A stretch of DNA of 64,000 nt, taken from NCBI RefSeq assembly GCF_001270065.2, contig NZ_LFYT02000006.1:1-64000 (forward strand). The letters run 5' to 3'. How positions within the stretch are numbered: the stretch's first letter is position 1; each line of letters opens with the position of its first letter. The notes below the pieces were generated by a model. It saw only the letters and a program-made list of their open reading frames with translations. It was not told the origin of the DNA and did no database searches. Made by a program: the position numbers and the translations under genes. This DNA comes from Limnohabitans planktonicus II-D5 (GTDB taxonomy: Bacteria > Pseudomonadota > Gammaproteobacteria > Burkholderiales > Burkholderiaceae_C). Below, one piece after another: positions 41,727 through 50,886 of this stretch.

Positions 41727-43445
41727 TCAGTTAATAGGCCAATGAGCGGCGGGGCTGTTCCAAGGAACGACGTTCCCATGAATGTCGAGAGACGACCCTT
41801 GACCTCTCATCCCGGGACCTGTGCCAAGCGCATGCCCGTGCCCATGTGGTGTCGGGTTGTTCGTGTGGCCTTACGGATTCAATCGCTGGTAGTTCGAGCC
41901 GTTAGGATACAGGGTGTGGGTATCGACACCACCCCTGCCAGCCGCCACCGTACTGCCACCTACAGGTTCAATCATCGCGTTGCCCTTGGAGCCCACAATA
42001 ATTCGGTCGATCTGGTTTCCAGCCTTATCCGTGGCAGGGCCAGGCAACCGGCCTGACCCCTTTGCTGCACCAGCTCCACCCCCACCCCCGGCACCAGACA
42101 TCTCCGAACCACAAAGCTGTCCCGGTTTTTGGAATCTAGGTCCCAATTGATTAAACAAATACCCAAAAGCCGCAGTCTCCGCCCCATTGGCAAACTTTCC
42201 GCCAGCGATCACTGATCCTTCCCCACCAGCAACTAATGTAGCTGTCGCTTGATAGGCATTGAACTCTCCCGGCTTCACTTTCCAAGTATCACCAATCCAA
42301 TTGTTTGTGTACTTGCCAAACACCTCACTGGGAGCACCTTGCCCACAACTTCCACCACCTGCTGCACTGCTCACACAACCTCCACCAGCATGGGCTGCAT
42401 AGCGCGTCAAGCTGTTTGCACCTTCTGCACCCACACCGCCTGTCATGGCCGCTGCGCTGAACAATCCGCCTGACAACGCGCCAATGGCCGCGCCTTTGCT
42501 GCTGTCGCTTGAGATGCCTCCGGCCAATGCACCCGCTGCCGCGTTAGAGCCAATCCAGATCCCTGTCACTTGAGCTGTCGTTAAGGTCGTGCCCGCAGCT
42601 GCTGCACCAGCAGCTGCCGATCCAGCCCACGCGCTGTAGATGTACTGCGGCGCCTACACCGCAACAGCTATAGCAACCGCCGCCCTGAAGAACTTCCTCA
42701 AGCGGAAGTACCCACTCGGATCCGTGAACGCCAACGGGTTGTTCATCACATACGCATACCGGTTGTAGCTTTGCAGGTTCCCCGGGCTTTGGATGAACGG
42801 GTCCGCGCTCATGAAGCGGCCAATCAGCGGGTCGTACACCCGACCGTTCATGTGGATCAGCCCCACTTCATCCAGGTGCTCGTGCTCCGTGTACCCTCGG
42901 TCCGTGGTCTGGCCCACCAGGCTGTCGTTCTTGTCGGCCAGGCCGTTGGCGTTTCTGCGCTTGCCCCAAGGGTCATACGCCAGCCGCTCCACCACTTGCC
43001 CCGCCTCGTCGGTGATCACCGCGATCGAATTCAGGTGGTCTTGGTGGAAGTAGCGCACTTGCGCGCTGCGTTTGCTCAGATCACTGGTCGTGCTGCTGAC
43101 GCCCGCACCACTGCGCGTGGTCACCAACGCAAAGGTCATGCCTGCCGCTTGCAGGTAGTGACGGTTTTCTGTGACGCCGTTGGCTTTGAGTTCTTTTTCG
43201 AAAACGAGCGCGTTGTTATCGCCGTGCAGGTACCAGGTGGTGCCACCCATCAGGCTGGTGGGGGCGTTGTGGGTCAGAACCAGCGTCGCACCCAACGCGC
43301 TCTTCATCCAGTGGCTGGCCCCCGGCACGCACATGGTGGCGATGATGTTGTCATGACTGGGAATTTTTGGCATCTTGGACTCAAAGGCCCGCTGCGGATC
43401 AGTCTCATCGCCCCTGCCATAACTCCCCCCTCCCCAGCGCCCCAA
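41727..43445 (-). pseudogene. Rhs core with C-terminal polymorphic toxin, two nonsense mutations
   Basis: The frame runs through an Rhs core (RYFHQDHLNSIAVI to NRYAYVMNNPLAFTDPSG) and is stopped by TAG at 42654-42656 (Trp TGG by one base). It continues unchanged through a glycine/alanine-rich segment to NGSNYQRLNP, is stopped again by TAA at 41871-41873 (Gln CAA by one base), and resumes GHTNNPTPHGHGHALGTG to SPAAHWPIN before TGA at 41727. The tail recalls type 24 polymorphic toxins (recalled from memory). The N-terminal shell is missing and the first ~55 residues (43280-43445) are unrecognised. The toxin must be inactive unless the stops are read through. Confidence 0.85.
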
Positions 43446-43561
43446 GCGCTTTCCCTCAACAGCCTCTGGATCTACACCATGAACCGCTGCACTTTGGCCC
43501 TTCGCGGGCGTGCTTTGCTTTGCCTTGACTTCATCACCTCCTTTGAATCCGTGGAGGCCGC

Positions 43562-44899
43562 ATGAGCAAGAAGGTCTTCATCAAAACCTTTGGCTGCCAG
43601 ATGAACGAGTACGACTCGGACAAGATGGCCGATGTGCTGGGCGCGGCCCAGGGTTATGAACCCACGCAAGACGTGGACGAGGCCGATCTGATTTTGTTCA
43701 ACACCTGCTCGGTGCGCGAGAAGGCGCAAGAAAAAGTGTTCAGCGATCTGGGCCGGGTGCAGCACCTGAAAGCCAAGGGCGTATTGATTGGCGTGGGTGG
43801 CTGCGTGGCCAGCCAAGAAGGTGCCGAGATCATCAAGCGTGCGCCTTATGTGGACGTGGTGTTTGGCCCGCAGACCCTGCACCGCCTGCCCGAATTGCTG
43901 AACGAGCGTGAGCGCAAGCAGCGCCCGCAGGTGGACATCAGCTTCCCCGAGATTGAAAAGTTTGACCACCTGCCACCTGCAAAGGTGGAAGGTGCCACGG
44001 CCTTTGTGTCGATCATGGAAGGCTGCAGCAAATATTGCAGCTATTGCGTGGTGCCCTACACCCGGGGCGAAGAAGTATCGCGCCCGTTTGACGATGTGCT
44101 GGTCGAGGTGGCCGGACTGGCCGCGCAAGGCGTGAAAGAGATCACGTTGCTGGGCCAGAACGTGAACGCTTACCGGGGCAAGATGGGCGGCACCTCAGAC
44201 ATCGCCGACTTTGCGCTGTTGCTGGAGTACGTGGCCGACATGCCGGGCATCGAGCGCATCCGCTACGTGACCAGCCACCCCAACGAGTTCACGCAGCGCC
44301 TGATTGACGCTTATGAAAAGATTCCCAAACTGGTGAGCCATTTGCACCTGCCCGTGCAGCACGGCTCGGACCGCATCTTGATGGCCATGAAGCGCGGCTA
44401 CACCGCCATGGAATACAAGAGCACGATCCGCAAGCTGCGGGCGATCCGCCCCGACATGTCGCTCAGCAGCGATTTCATCGTGGGCTTCCCCGGCGAGACC
44501 GAGGACGACTTCAGCAAGATGATGAAGCTGATCACCGACGTGGGTTTTGACACGAGTTTCAGCTTCATCTTCAGCCCCCGCCCCGGCACGCCTGCGGCCA
44601 ACCTGCACGACGACACGCCACACGCCGAAAAATTGCGCCGCCTGCACCACCTGCAAGCGACCATCGAAGAGAACGTGCAGCGCATCGGCGAGAGCCGCGT
44701 GGGCACGGTGCAGCGCATTTTGGTGGAGCGCCCTTCACGCAAGGACGCCACCGAACTGGCCGGCCGCACCGAGTGCAACCGGGTGGTCAACTTCCCCGGT
44801 GGCCCCAACATGGACCGCCTGATCGGTCAGATGGCCGATGTGCGCATCACGCAGGGACTGTCGCATTCGCTGCGGGGTGAGTTGGTGATCCGCGATTGA
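43562..44899 (+). CDS. miaB: tRNA-2-methylthio-N6-dimethylallyladenosine synthase
   Basis: The 445-residue protein has the N-terminal cluster-binding domain ([41 protein letters not shown]) and the radical-SAM motif CSKYCSYC near residue 157, followed by VVPYTRG. A TRAM domain lies at the C-terminus ([13 protein letters not shown]). MiaB adds the methylthio group to i6A37 in tRNAs. ATG 43562 has GGAGG seven bases upstream. It is a single gene, followed by REP hairpins in the convergent space. Confidence 0.97.
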   Translation: MSKKVFIKTFGCQMNEYDSDKMADVLGAAQGYEPTQDVDEADLILFNTCSVREKAQEKVFSDLGRVQHLKAKGVLIGVGGCVASQEGAEIIKRAPYVDVVFGPQTLHRLPELLNERERKQRPQVDISFPEIEKFDHLPPAKVEGATAFVSIMEGCSKYCSYCVVPYTRGEEVSRPFDDVLVEVAGLAAQGVKEITLLGQNVNAYRGKMGGTSDIADFALLLEYVADMPGIERIRYVTSHPNEFTQRLIDAYEKIPKLVSHLHLPVQHGSDRILMAMKRGYTAMEYKSTIRKLRAIRPDMSLSSDFIVGFPGETEDDFSKMMKLITDVGFDTSFSFIFSPRPGTPAANLHDDTPHAEKLRRLHHLQATIEENVQRIGESRVGTVQRILVERPSRKDATELAGRTECNRVVNFPGGPNMDRLIGQMADVRITQGLSHSLRGELVIRD

Positions 44900-44939
44900 A
44901 ACCAGGCGACATGCCGGGACTGATGAAACAACCTGCGTT

Positions 44940-45096
44940 TTGTAGGTCGGTGGCTTCAGCCCCGACATGCTATTTGGCGCACTAAGTCGGGGCTAAAGCC
45001 GCCGACCTACGAATACCACCCCCGCCTGTACTCGCAGAGTCCGACATGGGTGGGATTGGCGCAGACTCCATGTCGGGGCTAAAGCCGCCGACCTAC
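44940..45096. repeat. REP cluster: subtype C pairs
   Basis: In the convergent gap between miaB and the cyclotransferase gene lie a subtype C palindrome forward (~44941), one in reverse (ending ~45011), a headless subtype A remnant (~45027-45046) and another reversed subtype C (ending ~45096). The last one ends seven bases from the cyclotransferase stop. Confidence 0.8.
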
Positions 45097-45102
45097 GGAA
45101 GA

Positions 45103-45498
45103 TCAGGACTCTCGGCCGACTTCCCGGATGTAGCGGCGGTAGTCGCCGTGCGGGATGGACGTGCAGCCATCCACCGGAAGGTTGTACAAATAGGTCTGCA
45201 CCTGCTGGCCTTGCAGCGGGCCGCTGAGCACCGTCACCACCTCCCGCCAGTAGTGTGATTCGGCGCGGTCACCGGGCACCATGCCTTCCACCGCATCCAG
45301 ACGGGCCAGGTGATCGTCATCGACTTCGTAGACCTCACCGGTGACTTGCCCGTCGCCCTGAAGCAGTCCGGGGTACAGGCCCACATCGATCAATCGACCC
45401 GCTATATGGGCTGGCCCCAGCAAGCGGGCACCGTGCATTTCGGCCTCCAGCCGCAGGCCTGGCAACAGGGTGCCGTAGATAAAAATAGCATGTTTCAT
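45103..45498 (-). CDS. Gamma-glutamylcyclotransferase-like (AIG2/GGCT fold) protein
   Basis: The 131-residue protein begins HAIFIYGTLLPGLRLEAEM, the YGTL/G substrate-binding loop of the GGCT-like fold. It continues GLYPGLLQGDGQVTGEVYEV and LDAVEGM, where the catalytic Glu lies in the L-D-x-x-E-G motif. It may open gamma-glutamyl bonds with release of 5-oxoproline. It sits head to head with the Rieske/glutamine-synthetase-like operon (190-base gap, 45499-45688), which is of interest because that operon may make gamma-glutamyl amides; the functional link is inference. Confidence 0.8.
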   Translation of the reverse strand: MKHAIFIYGTLLPGLRLEAEMHGARLLGPAHIAGRLIDVGLYPGLLQGDGQVTGEVYEVDDDHLARLDAVEGMVPGDRAESHYWREVVTVLSGPLQGQQVQTYLYNLPVDGCTSIPHGDYRRYIREVGRES

Positions 45499-45688
45499 CC
45501 GCCTGATTTTGCGCCAATTCAAGCCTTCGGCTTGACGCCGACTTGACGCATGCCATGCCAAGCCTTGCTTGTCAGCTCTTGGCTGCGTCGTATGCAGGCG
45601 TTTAAACTGATCGGCAAGAGACAAGCGTAGCCCGCCCCCGGACGGGCACACGCCACCGGCAGACACAAGGCGCAAGCCAGAGGTGCAG

Positions 45689-47080
45689 ATGAAAGCAGAA
45701 CAAAACGAACTCATCACCCGCATCGGGCCGGGCACGCCCTGCGGCGCGGTGATGCGCCACTATTGGCAGCCCGTGGCGCTGGTGGACGAGTTCAACCCCG
45801 CGCTCGATCCGCGCATGGCGATTCGCCCCGTGAAGGCAGTCCGCCTTTTGGGGCAAGACCTGGTGCTGTTTCGTAACTCGCTGGGCGACTATGGCTTGCT
45901 CGACCGTGACTGCCCACACCGCGGGGCCGACCTGGCCTTTGGCCGCAACGAAGGCGATGGCTTGCGTTGCCCTTTTCATGGCTGGAAGTTCGACGTGACG
46001 GGCCAGTGCATCGAAACCCCTGCTGAGCCCACCGGCAGCACGCTGTGCACGCGGGTGCGCCAACGCAGTTACCCGATCACCCAACGCAGCGGCATTTTGT
46101 TTGGCTGGTTCGGCCCCGAAGGCCAGACCCCACCACCGCTGCCGGGCATCGACGCTTTCAGTGCCCCGGCCACGCACACCTTTGCCTTCAAGGGCCTGTG
46201 GCACTGCAACTGGCTGCAGGCCTTTGAAGTGGGCATTGACCCGGCGCACGCGTCGTACCTGCACCGCTTTTTTGAAGACGAATCGCTCGAAGGCAGTTAT
46301 GGCCGCCAGTTCCGCGGCGCGAGCGCGGGCGATGTGCAAGGCGAGCGCTGGCCCATGACACGCGTGATGCGCGAGCTGGACCAGCCCGAGATTTCATTTG
46401 AGGCCACCGATGCGGGCCTGCGCCTGACGGCCCTGCGCCCGATCAACGAGGCGCTCACCCATGTGCGGGTGACGAATGCGCTGTTCCCGCACACATTTGT
46501 GATTCCGCTGTCCGAGACCATGACCATCACGCAGATGCATGTGCCGGTGGACGACACACACACCTATTGGTATTCGGTGTTCACCAGCTTTGACGGCCCG
46601 GTGGACAAAGAAGCCATGCGCAAGCAGCGCCTGCCCTCTGTCACGCTGCCCGACTACATCCCCAAAGCGGGCAAGCACAACAACTGGGGCTTTAACCCCG
46701 AAGAGCAGGTCTCGCGCACCTACTTGGGCATGGGCGAGGACGACATCAACGTGCACGACCAGTGGGCCTGCGAGAGCATGGGTGCCATTCAGGACCGCAC
46801 CCGCGAGCACCTGGGAACCAGCGACAAAGTGATCATGGCCAACCGGCGCATGCTGCTCAAAGCCATCGAGACGGTGCAGGCTGGGGGCTTGCCGCCCGGG
46901 TTTGCGCAAGCGGCTGTGGCCAGCCAGCGCGTGGGGCCCGACACAGTGGACGGCATCGCCCCCAGCGGCCAGTGGCCGCAGTGGTGGCGCGAAGCCTGCG
47001 CGGCCAAACGCAGCGGCGCGCCTTGGGACGCCGCCTTGACGGCGGATGTGCCAACCCCAGCCGACACGAGCGCGGCATGA
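45689..47080 (+). CDS. Rieske non-heme iron oxygenase, alpha subunit (phthalate-dioxygenase type)
   Basis: The 463-residue protein has a Rieske centre with CPHRGADL and CPFHGWKF (C-x-H ... C-x2-H, near residues 75-95). A mononuclear-iron site follows (EVGIDPAHASYLHRFFED, with the bridging Asp and two His near residue 185). The start resembles the Burkholderiales MRHYWQPVAL type. It would oxygenate an aromatic or amine substrate with electrons from a ferredoxin. The start is ATG 45689 with AGAGG just upstream. It overlaps the next gene by 4 bases and the operon also encodes a ferredoxin. Confidence 0.88.
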   Translation: MKAEQNELITRIGPGTPCGAVMRHYWQPVALVDEFNPALDPRMAIRPVKAVRLLGQDLVLFRNSLGDYGLLDRDCPHRGADLAFGRNEGDGLRCPFHGWKFDVTGQCIETPAEPTGSTLCTRVRQRSYPITQRSGILFGWFGPEGQTPPPLPGIDAFSAPATHTFAFKGLWHCNWLQAFEVGIDPAHASYLHRFFEDESLEGSYGRQFRGASAGDVQGERWPMTRVMRELDQPEISFEATDAGLRLTALRPINEALTHVRVTNALFPHTFVIPLSETMTITQMHVPVDDTHTYWYSVFTSFDGPVDKEAMRKQRLPSVTLPDYIPKAGKHNNWGFNPEEQVSRTYLGMGEDDINVHDQWACESMGAIQDRTREHLGTSDKVIMANRRMLLKAIETVQAGGLPPGFAQAAVASQRVGPDTVDGIAPSGQWPQWWREACAAKRSGAPWDAALTADVPTPADTSAA

Positions 47081-48555
47081 GCTTCGCCGAACGTTGCGGC
47101 CTGCACAGCCCGGAGCGGCAAGCGGCTTGCGCGCAATTGCTGCAACAGGTCGAGGCCTCGGGCATCGAGCTGATCCGCCTGGGCTGGTGCGACCTGCACG
47201 GCGTGGTGCGCGGCAAGACCATCGTGGCTTCACAACTGCGCAGTGCGCTGGCCAACGGCATCGGCATGGTCAGCACCTTGCTGCTCAAAGACAGCTCGGA
47301 CCGCACCGCCTTCAAAGTATTTGAGCCCGGCATCGAAGAGACGCTGCCCGGCTTTGCCGGGGCCAGCAATTTCACGCTCATGCCCGACCCGGCCAGCTGG
47401 CAGGTGCTGCCCTGGGCCGCCAAGACCGGCTGGCTGCAGGGCCAGCCCTACTTGGCCGACGGCCGCATCGTTCCGCTCGATTCGCGCCATGTGTTGCAGC
47501 TGGCCGTGCAGCGTCTGGCTGAGCGCGGCTGGCAAATGCGCTGCGGGCTGGAAGTTGAGTTCCATATTTACCGCCTCAAAGACCCGCTGCACGGTGCAGA
47601 CCTGGACCCGAACCGTGCCGCCTGGCCCGGCCCTGCTCCCGAGGTCAGCCTGATCCACCCGGGCTTCAACCTGCTGACCGAGGCCTGGTTTGACCGGGCC
47701 GAAGAGCCGCTGCGCATCGTGCAGCGCACCGCGCAAGCGTTGGGCCTGCCGCTGATCTCGCTCGAAATTGAACTCGGCCCCAGCCAAGTCGAAGCGGTGT
47801 TTGACGTGCGCGATGCGCTCACCGCCGCCGACCACATGGTGCTGTTTCGCAACGCCACGCGCCAGGCACTGCGCCGCGCTGGTTACCACGCCACATTCAT
47901 GTGCCGCCCGCCGTTTGACGCCATCATGTCCAGCGGCTGGCACTTGCACCAATCACTGGTCGACACCACGGGCCGCAATGTTTTCATGCGCGATGCTGCC
48001 GCACCGGGTGTCGGTGTGCTGGATGCGCAGCAGGTGCTCAGCGATGTTGGTGCGAGCTGGTTGGCCGGACTGCTGGCGCACGCGCCAGCGCTCACGGCCC
48101 TGTGCACCAGCACCAGCAATGGCTACGGGCGCTTCAGGCCCAACGCGATGGCCCCGCAGTCCATCTTGTGGGGCCGCGACAACCGGGGCGCGATGCTGCG
48201 CGTGATCGGCAACGCGGGCGATACGGCCACCCGCATTGAAAACCGCCTGGGCGAGCCTGCTGCCAACCCCTACCTATACATGGCCTCTCAAATCCATGCG
48301 GGACTGGATGGTGTGGATGCGCACCTGCAAGCGCCGCCCGCCAGCGAAACACCTTATGCATCAGGGGCTGCCACCATCCCGACCAGCCTGGCCGATGCGG
48401 TGCGGGCGCTGCAAAAAAATACGGCCTTGTGCCAGGCGCTGGGCCAGCCCTTTGTGGATTACTACAGCACCATCAAAAAGGCCGAGCACCAGCGCATGGC
48501 GCAGGCCGAAGACGCCCAGGAATTCCACCGCCGCGAATACTTCGGGCGCATTTGA
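47077..48555 (+). CDS. Glutamine-synthetase-like ligase (gamma-glutamyl-amide synthase type)
   Basis: The 492-residue protein has the glutamine-synthetase catalytic motifs GLEVEFHIY, SSGWHLHQSL (His of the ammonia/amine site region) and NGYGRFRPNAMAPQSILWG, plus the ATP-site segment RIENRLGEPAANPYLYMA. It lacks the adenylylation loop of GlnA. Relatives (PuuA, IpuC, AtdA1) join glutamate to amines such as putrescine, isopropylamine or aniline. The neighbours, a Rieske oxygenase upstream (4-base overlap) and a ferredoxin downstream, suggest an amine-degrading pathway. The amine is unknown. Confidence 0.82.
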   Translation: MSFAERCGLHSPERQAACAQLLQQVEASGIELIRLGWCDLHGVVRGKTIVASQLRSALANGIGMVSTLLLKDSSDRTAFKVFEPGIEETLPGFAGASNFTLMPDPASWQVLPWAAKTGWLQGQPYLADGRIVPLDSRHVLQLAVQRLAERGWQMRCGLEVEFHIYRLKDPLHGADLDPNRAAWPGPAPEVSLIHPGFNLLTEAWFDRAEEPLRIVQRTAQALGLPLISLEIELGPSQVEAVFDVRDALTAADHMVLFRNATRQALRRAGYHATFMCRPPFDAIMSSGWHLHQSLVDTTGRNVFMRDAAAPGVGVLDAQQVLSDVGASWLAGLLAHAPALTALCTSTSNGYGRFRPNAMAPQSILWGRDNRGAMLRVIGNAGDTATRIENRLGEPAANPYLYMASQIHAGLDGVDAHLQAPPASETPYASGAATIPTSLADAVRALQKNTALCQALGQPFVDYYSTIKKAEHQRMAQAEDAQEFHRREYFGRI

Positions 48556-48596
48556 CCCACCTTTGAATCACCCCGCCCGACGGCGAAGCACTGAAC

Positions 48597-48926
48597 ATGA
48601 TCACGATCCACCTGCAACCCCACAACCCCACACAAGCGGCACATACCCTGCAAGCCCAGCCCGGCCAAAGCCTGATGCAGGCCGCAGTCGATGCGAATTT
48701 GCCCGGCATCCAGGCCGATTGCGGCGGGCTGCTCACTTGCGCCACCTGCCATGTGGTGGTGCACAGCGACTGGCAAACCAAGCTGCCTGCCGTGAGCAGC
48801 GACGAAGACGGCATGCTGGCCTTCACCGCCCAGGCGCGTGAGCAGGGCAGCCGCTTGTCATGCCAGATTGTGTTGACCCCAGAGCTGGACGGCCTGCAGG
48901 TCACGCTGCCCGCAAGCCAGTATTGA
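48597..48926 (+). CDS. [2Fe-2S] ferredoxin, adrenodoxin/putidaredoxin type
   Basis: The 109-residue protein has the ligand pattern C-x5-C-x2-C in ADCGGLLTCATCHVV (near residue 42) and the fourth Cys in RLSCQIVLTPELDGL. It is the natural electron donor to the Rieske oxygenase two genes upstream. No reductase gene lies in the operon, so a reductase from elsewhere must serve. It ends 16 bases before REP array 3. Confidence 0.9.
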   Translation: MITIHLQPHNPTQAAHTLQAQPGQSLMQAAVDANLPGIQADCGGLLTCATCHVVVHSDWQTKLPAVSSDEDGMLAFTAQAREQGSRLSCQIVLTPELDGLQVTLPASQY

Positions 48927-48942
48927 AACCACCGAAGATTCT

Positions 48943-49410
48943 GTAGGTCGGCGGTCGAAGACCCCGACATTGGCCCGTCAAGCAACAACGCCCATGCCTG
49001 AACGTGTCGGCACACAAACATGTCGGACTCTTCGAGTACCGACCTACGAGGATTGGGTCGGCGTTGATCACAACCCAAGCCGCTGGGAATTCGATCGGCG
49101 TTGATCACAACCCAAGCCGTTGGAAATTAGCAGGTCGGCGGTCGAAGACCCCGACATTGGCCCGCCAAACGTCAACGCCCATGCCAGAACGTGTCGGCCC
49201 ACAAACATGTCGGACTCTTCGAGTACCGACCTACGAGGATTGGGGCGGCAGTGATCACGCCCCCATTGGATCGGCGTTGATCACAACCCAAGCCGTTGGG
49301 AATTAGCAGGTCGGCGGTCGAAGACCCCGACGTTGGGCAGCCAAGCAGCAACGCCCATGCCCGACGGTGTCGACCCACAAACATGTCGGACTCTCCGAGT
49401 ACCGACCTAC
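48943..49410. repeat. REP array 3: three B-A pairs with inserted ~36-bp satellites
   Basis: Subtype B palindromes begin at 48943, ~49131 and ~49307; the second and third have lost the first head bases. Each is followed 50 to 60 bases later by a reversed subtype A with loop GAA (last one with loop GGA, ending 49410). Between pairs lie copies of a 36-base direct repeat (TCGGCGTTGATCACAACCCA, then AGCCGTTGGGAATT) at ~49057, ~49094 and ~49270. The array lies between converging ferredoxin and ffh genes. Confidence 0.85.
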
Positions 49411-49425
49411 GAGTTGCATTGGCGT

Positions 49426-50808
49426 TCAGCGTGGCATGCCCGGAAAACCGCCCCCGCCCATCATGCCTTTCATGGCACCCATGCGTTTCATCATTTTCAT
49501 CATGCCGCCACCGGACATTTTTTTCATCATGTCCTGCATCTGCTCAAACTCCTTGAGCATGCGGTTGACGTCTTGCACCTGAACGCCAGCGCCCGCCGCG
49601 ATGCGGCGCTTGCGGGTGGCTTTGATGAGTTCGGGTTTTTTGCGCTCTTGCGGTGTCATGCTGTGGATGATGCCTTGCTTGCGTCCAATGTCTTTTTCAA
49701 CCTTACCCATGTCCATGGCACCGGCTTTAGCGGTCAGCTGGCTGGGCAGCTTGTCCATCAGGCTCGACAGCCCGCCCATTTGCTTCATTTGCTGGATCTG
49801 AGCCAAAAAGTCGTTCAGATCAAAGCCGCCGCCGCTTTTGACCTTGGCGGCCAGTTTTTGCGCGGCTTCTATGTCCACACCGGCCGTGACCTGCTCGACC
49901 AGGGCCACGATGTCGCCCATGCCCAGCACCCGGCCTGCGTGGCGCTCGGCGTCAAACACTTCCAGGCCATCGATCTTCTCGCTGGTACCGGCAAACTTGA
50001 TCGGCACCCCCGTGATCTGGCGCACCGACAGGGCCGCACCACCGCGTGAGTCGCCGTCCAGTTTGGTCAGCACGATGCCGGTCAGGGGCAAGGCATCACC
50101 AAAGGCGCGGGCGGTGTTGGCCGCGTCCTGGCCCTGCATGGCATCCACGACAAACAAGGTTTCGACGGGCTTGAGTTCGGCGTGCAGGGCCTTGATTTCG
50201 GCCATCAGGGCTTCGTCAATCGCCAGACGACCTGCGGTATCCACCAGCAGCACATCAAAGTGGTGCTTGCGGGCGTAGTCAATGGCAGCGCGGGCGATGT
50301 CGATGGGCTTTTGATCGGCCGAGCTGGGGAACCATTCGGCCCCGGCTTGGGCTGTGACGGTTTTGAGCTGCTCGATGGCTGCAGGGCGGTACACGTCGCC
50401 CGACACGGTCAGCACTTTTTTCTTGCGCTTTTCGATCAGGTGTTTGGCCAGCTTGGCGGTGGTGGTGGTTTTGCCGGCACCTTGCAAACCGGCCATCAGG
50501 ATCACGGCGGGGGGCTGCACGGCCAAGTTGATGTCGGACACGCCCTGGCCCATGGTGGCGGCCAGTTCTTTGTTGACGATGCCCACCAGGGCCTGGCCGG
50601 GTTTGAGCGAGCCAATGACCTCTTGCCCCAGCGCTTTGTCCTTGACGCGGGCAATGAAGTCGCGCACCACGGGCAATGCCACATCGGCCTCCAGCAGCGC
50701 CATGCGCACTTCGCGCAGCATGTCGGTGACGTTGGATTCTGTGATGCGGGCCTGTCCGCTGAGGTTCTTAACGAGGCGTGAGAGTTTGTCGGTCAGGGCG
50801 GAGGCCAT
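49426..50808 (-). CDS. ffh: Signal recognition particle protein Ffh
   Basis: The 460-residue SRP54 GTPase has the N domain (residues 1-85), the G domain with GLQGAGKTTTTAKLA (G1), DTAGRLAIDE (G3) and TKLDGDSRGGAALSV (G4/G5), and a methionine-rich M domain (residues ~300-460, ending FPGMPR) that binds 4.5S RNA and signal peptides. It is divergently transcribed from the YpjD-like gene. The SRP RNA gene was not found here. Confidence 0.97.
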   Translation of the reverse strand: MASALTDKLSRLVKNLSGQARITESNVTDMLREVRMALLEADVALPVVRDFIARVKDKALGQEVIGSLKPGQALVGIVNKELAATMGQGVSDINLAVQPPAVILMAGLQGAGKTTTTAKLAKHLIEKRKKKVLTVSGDVYRPAAIEQLKTVTAQAGAEWFPSSADQKPIDIARAAIDYARKHHFDVLLVDTAGRLAIDEALMAEIKALHAELKPVETLFVVDAMQGQDAANTARAFGDALPLTGIVLTKLDGDSRGGAALSVRQITGVPIKFAGTSEKIDGLEVFDAERHAGRVLGMGDIVALVEQVTAGVDIEAAQKLAAKVKSGGGFDLNDFLAQIQQMKQMGGLSSLMDKLPSQLTAKAGAMDMGKVEKDIGRKQGIIHSMTPQERKKPELIKATRKRRIAAGAGVQVQDVNRMLKEFEQMQDMMKKMSGGGMMKMMKRMGAMKGMMGGGGFPGMPR

Positions 50809-50886
50809 GGGGGGAGTCCAGAAATAACCGGTTCAGCGTGATGGCGAAGCCCCTGTGGCTGCGCCTGAAAGGCTAAACTCGGAGCC

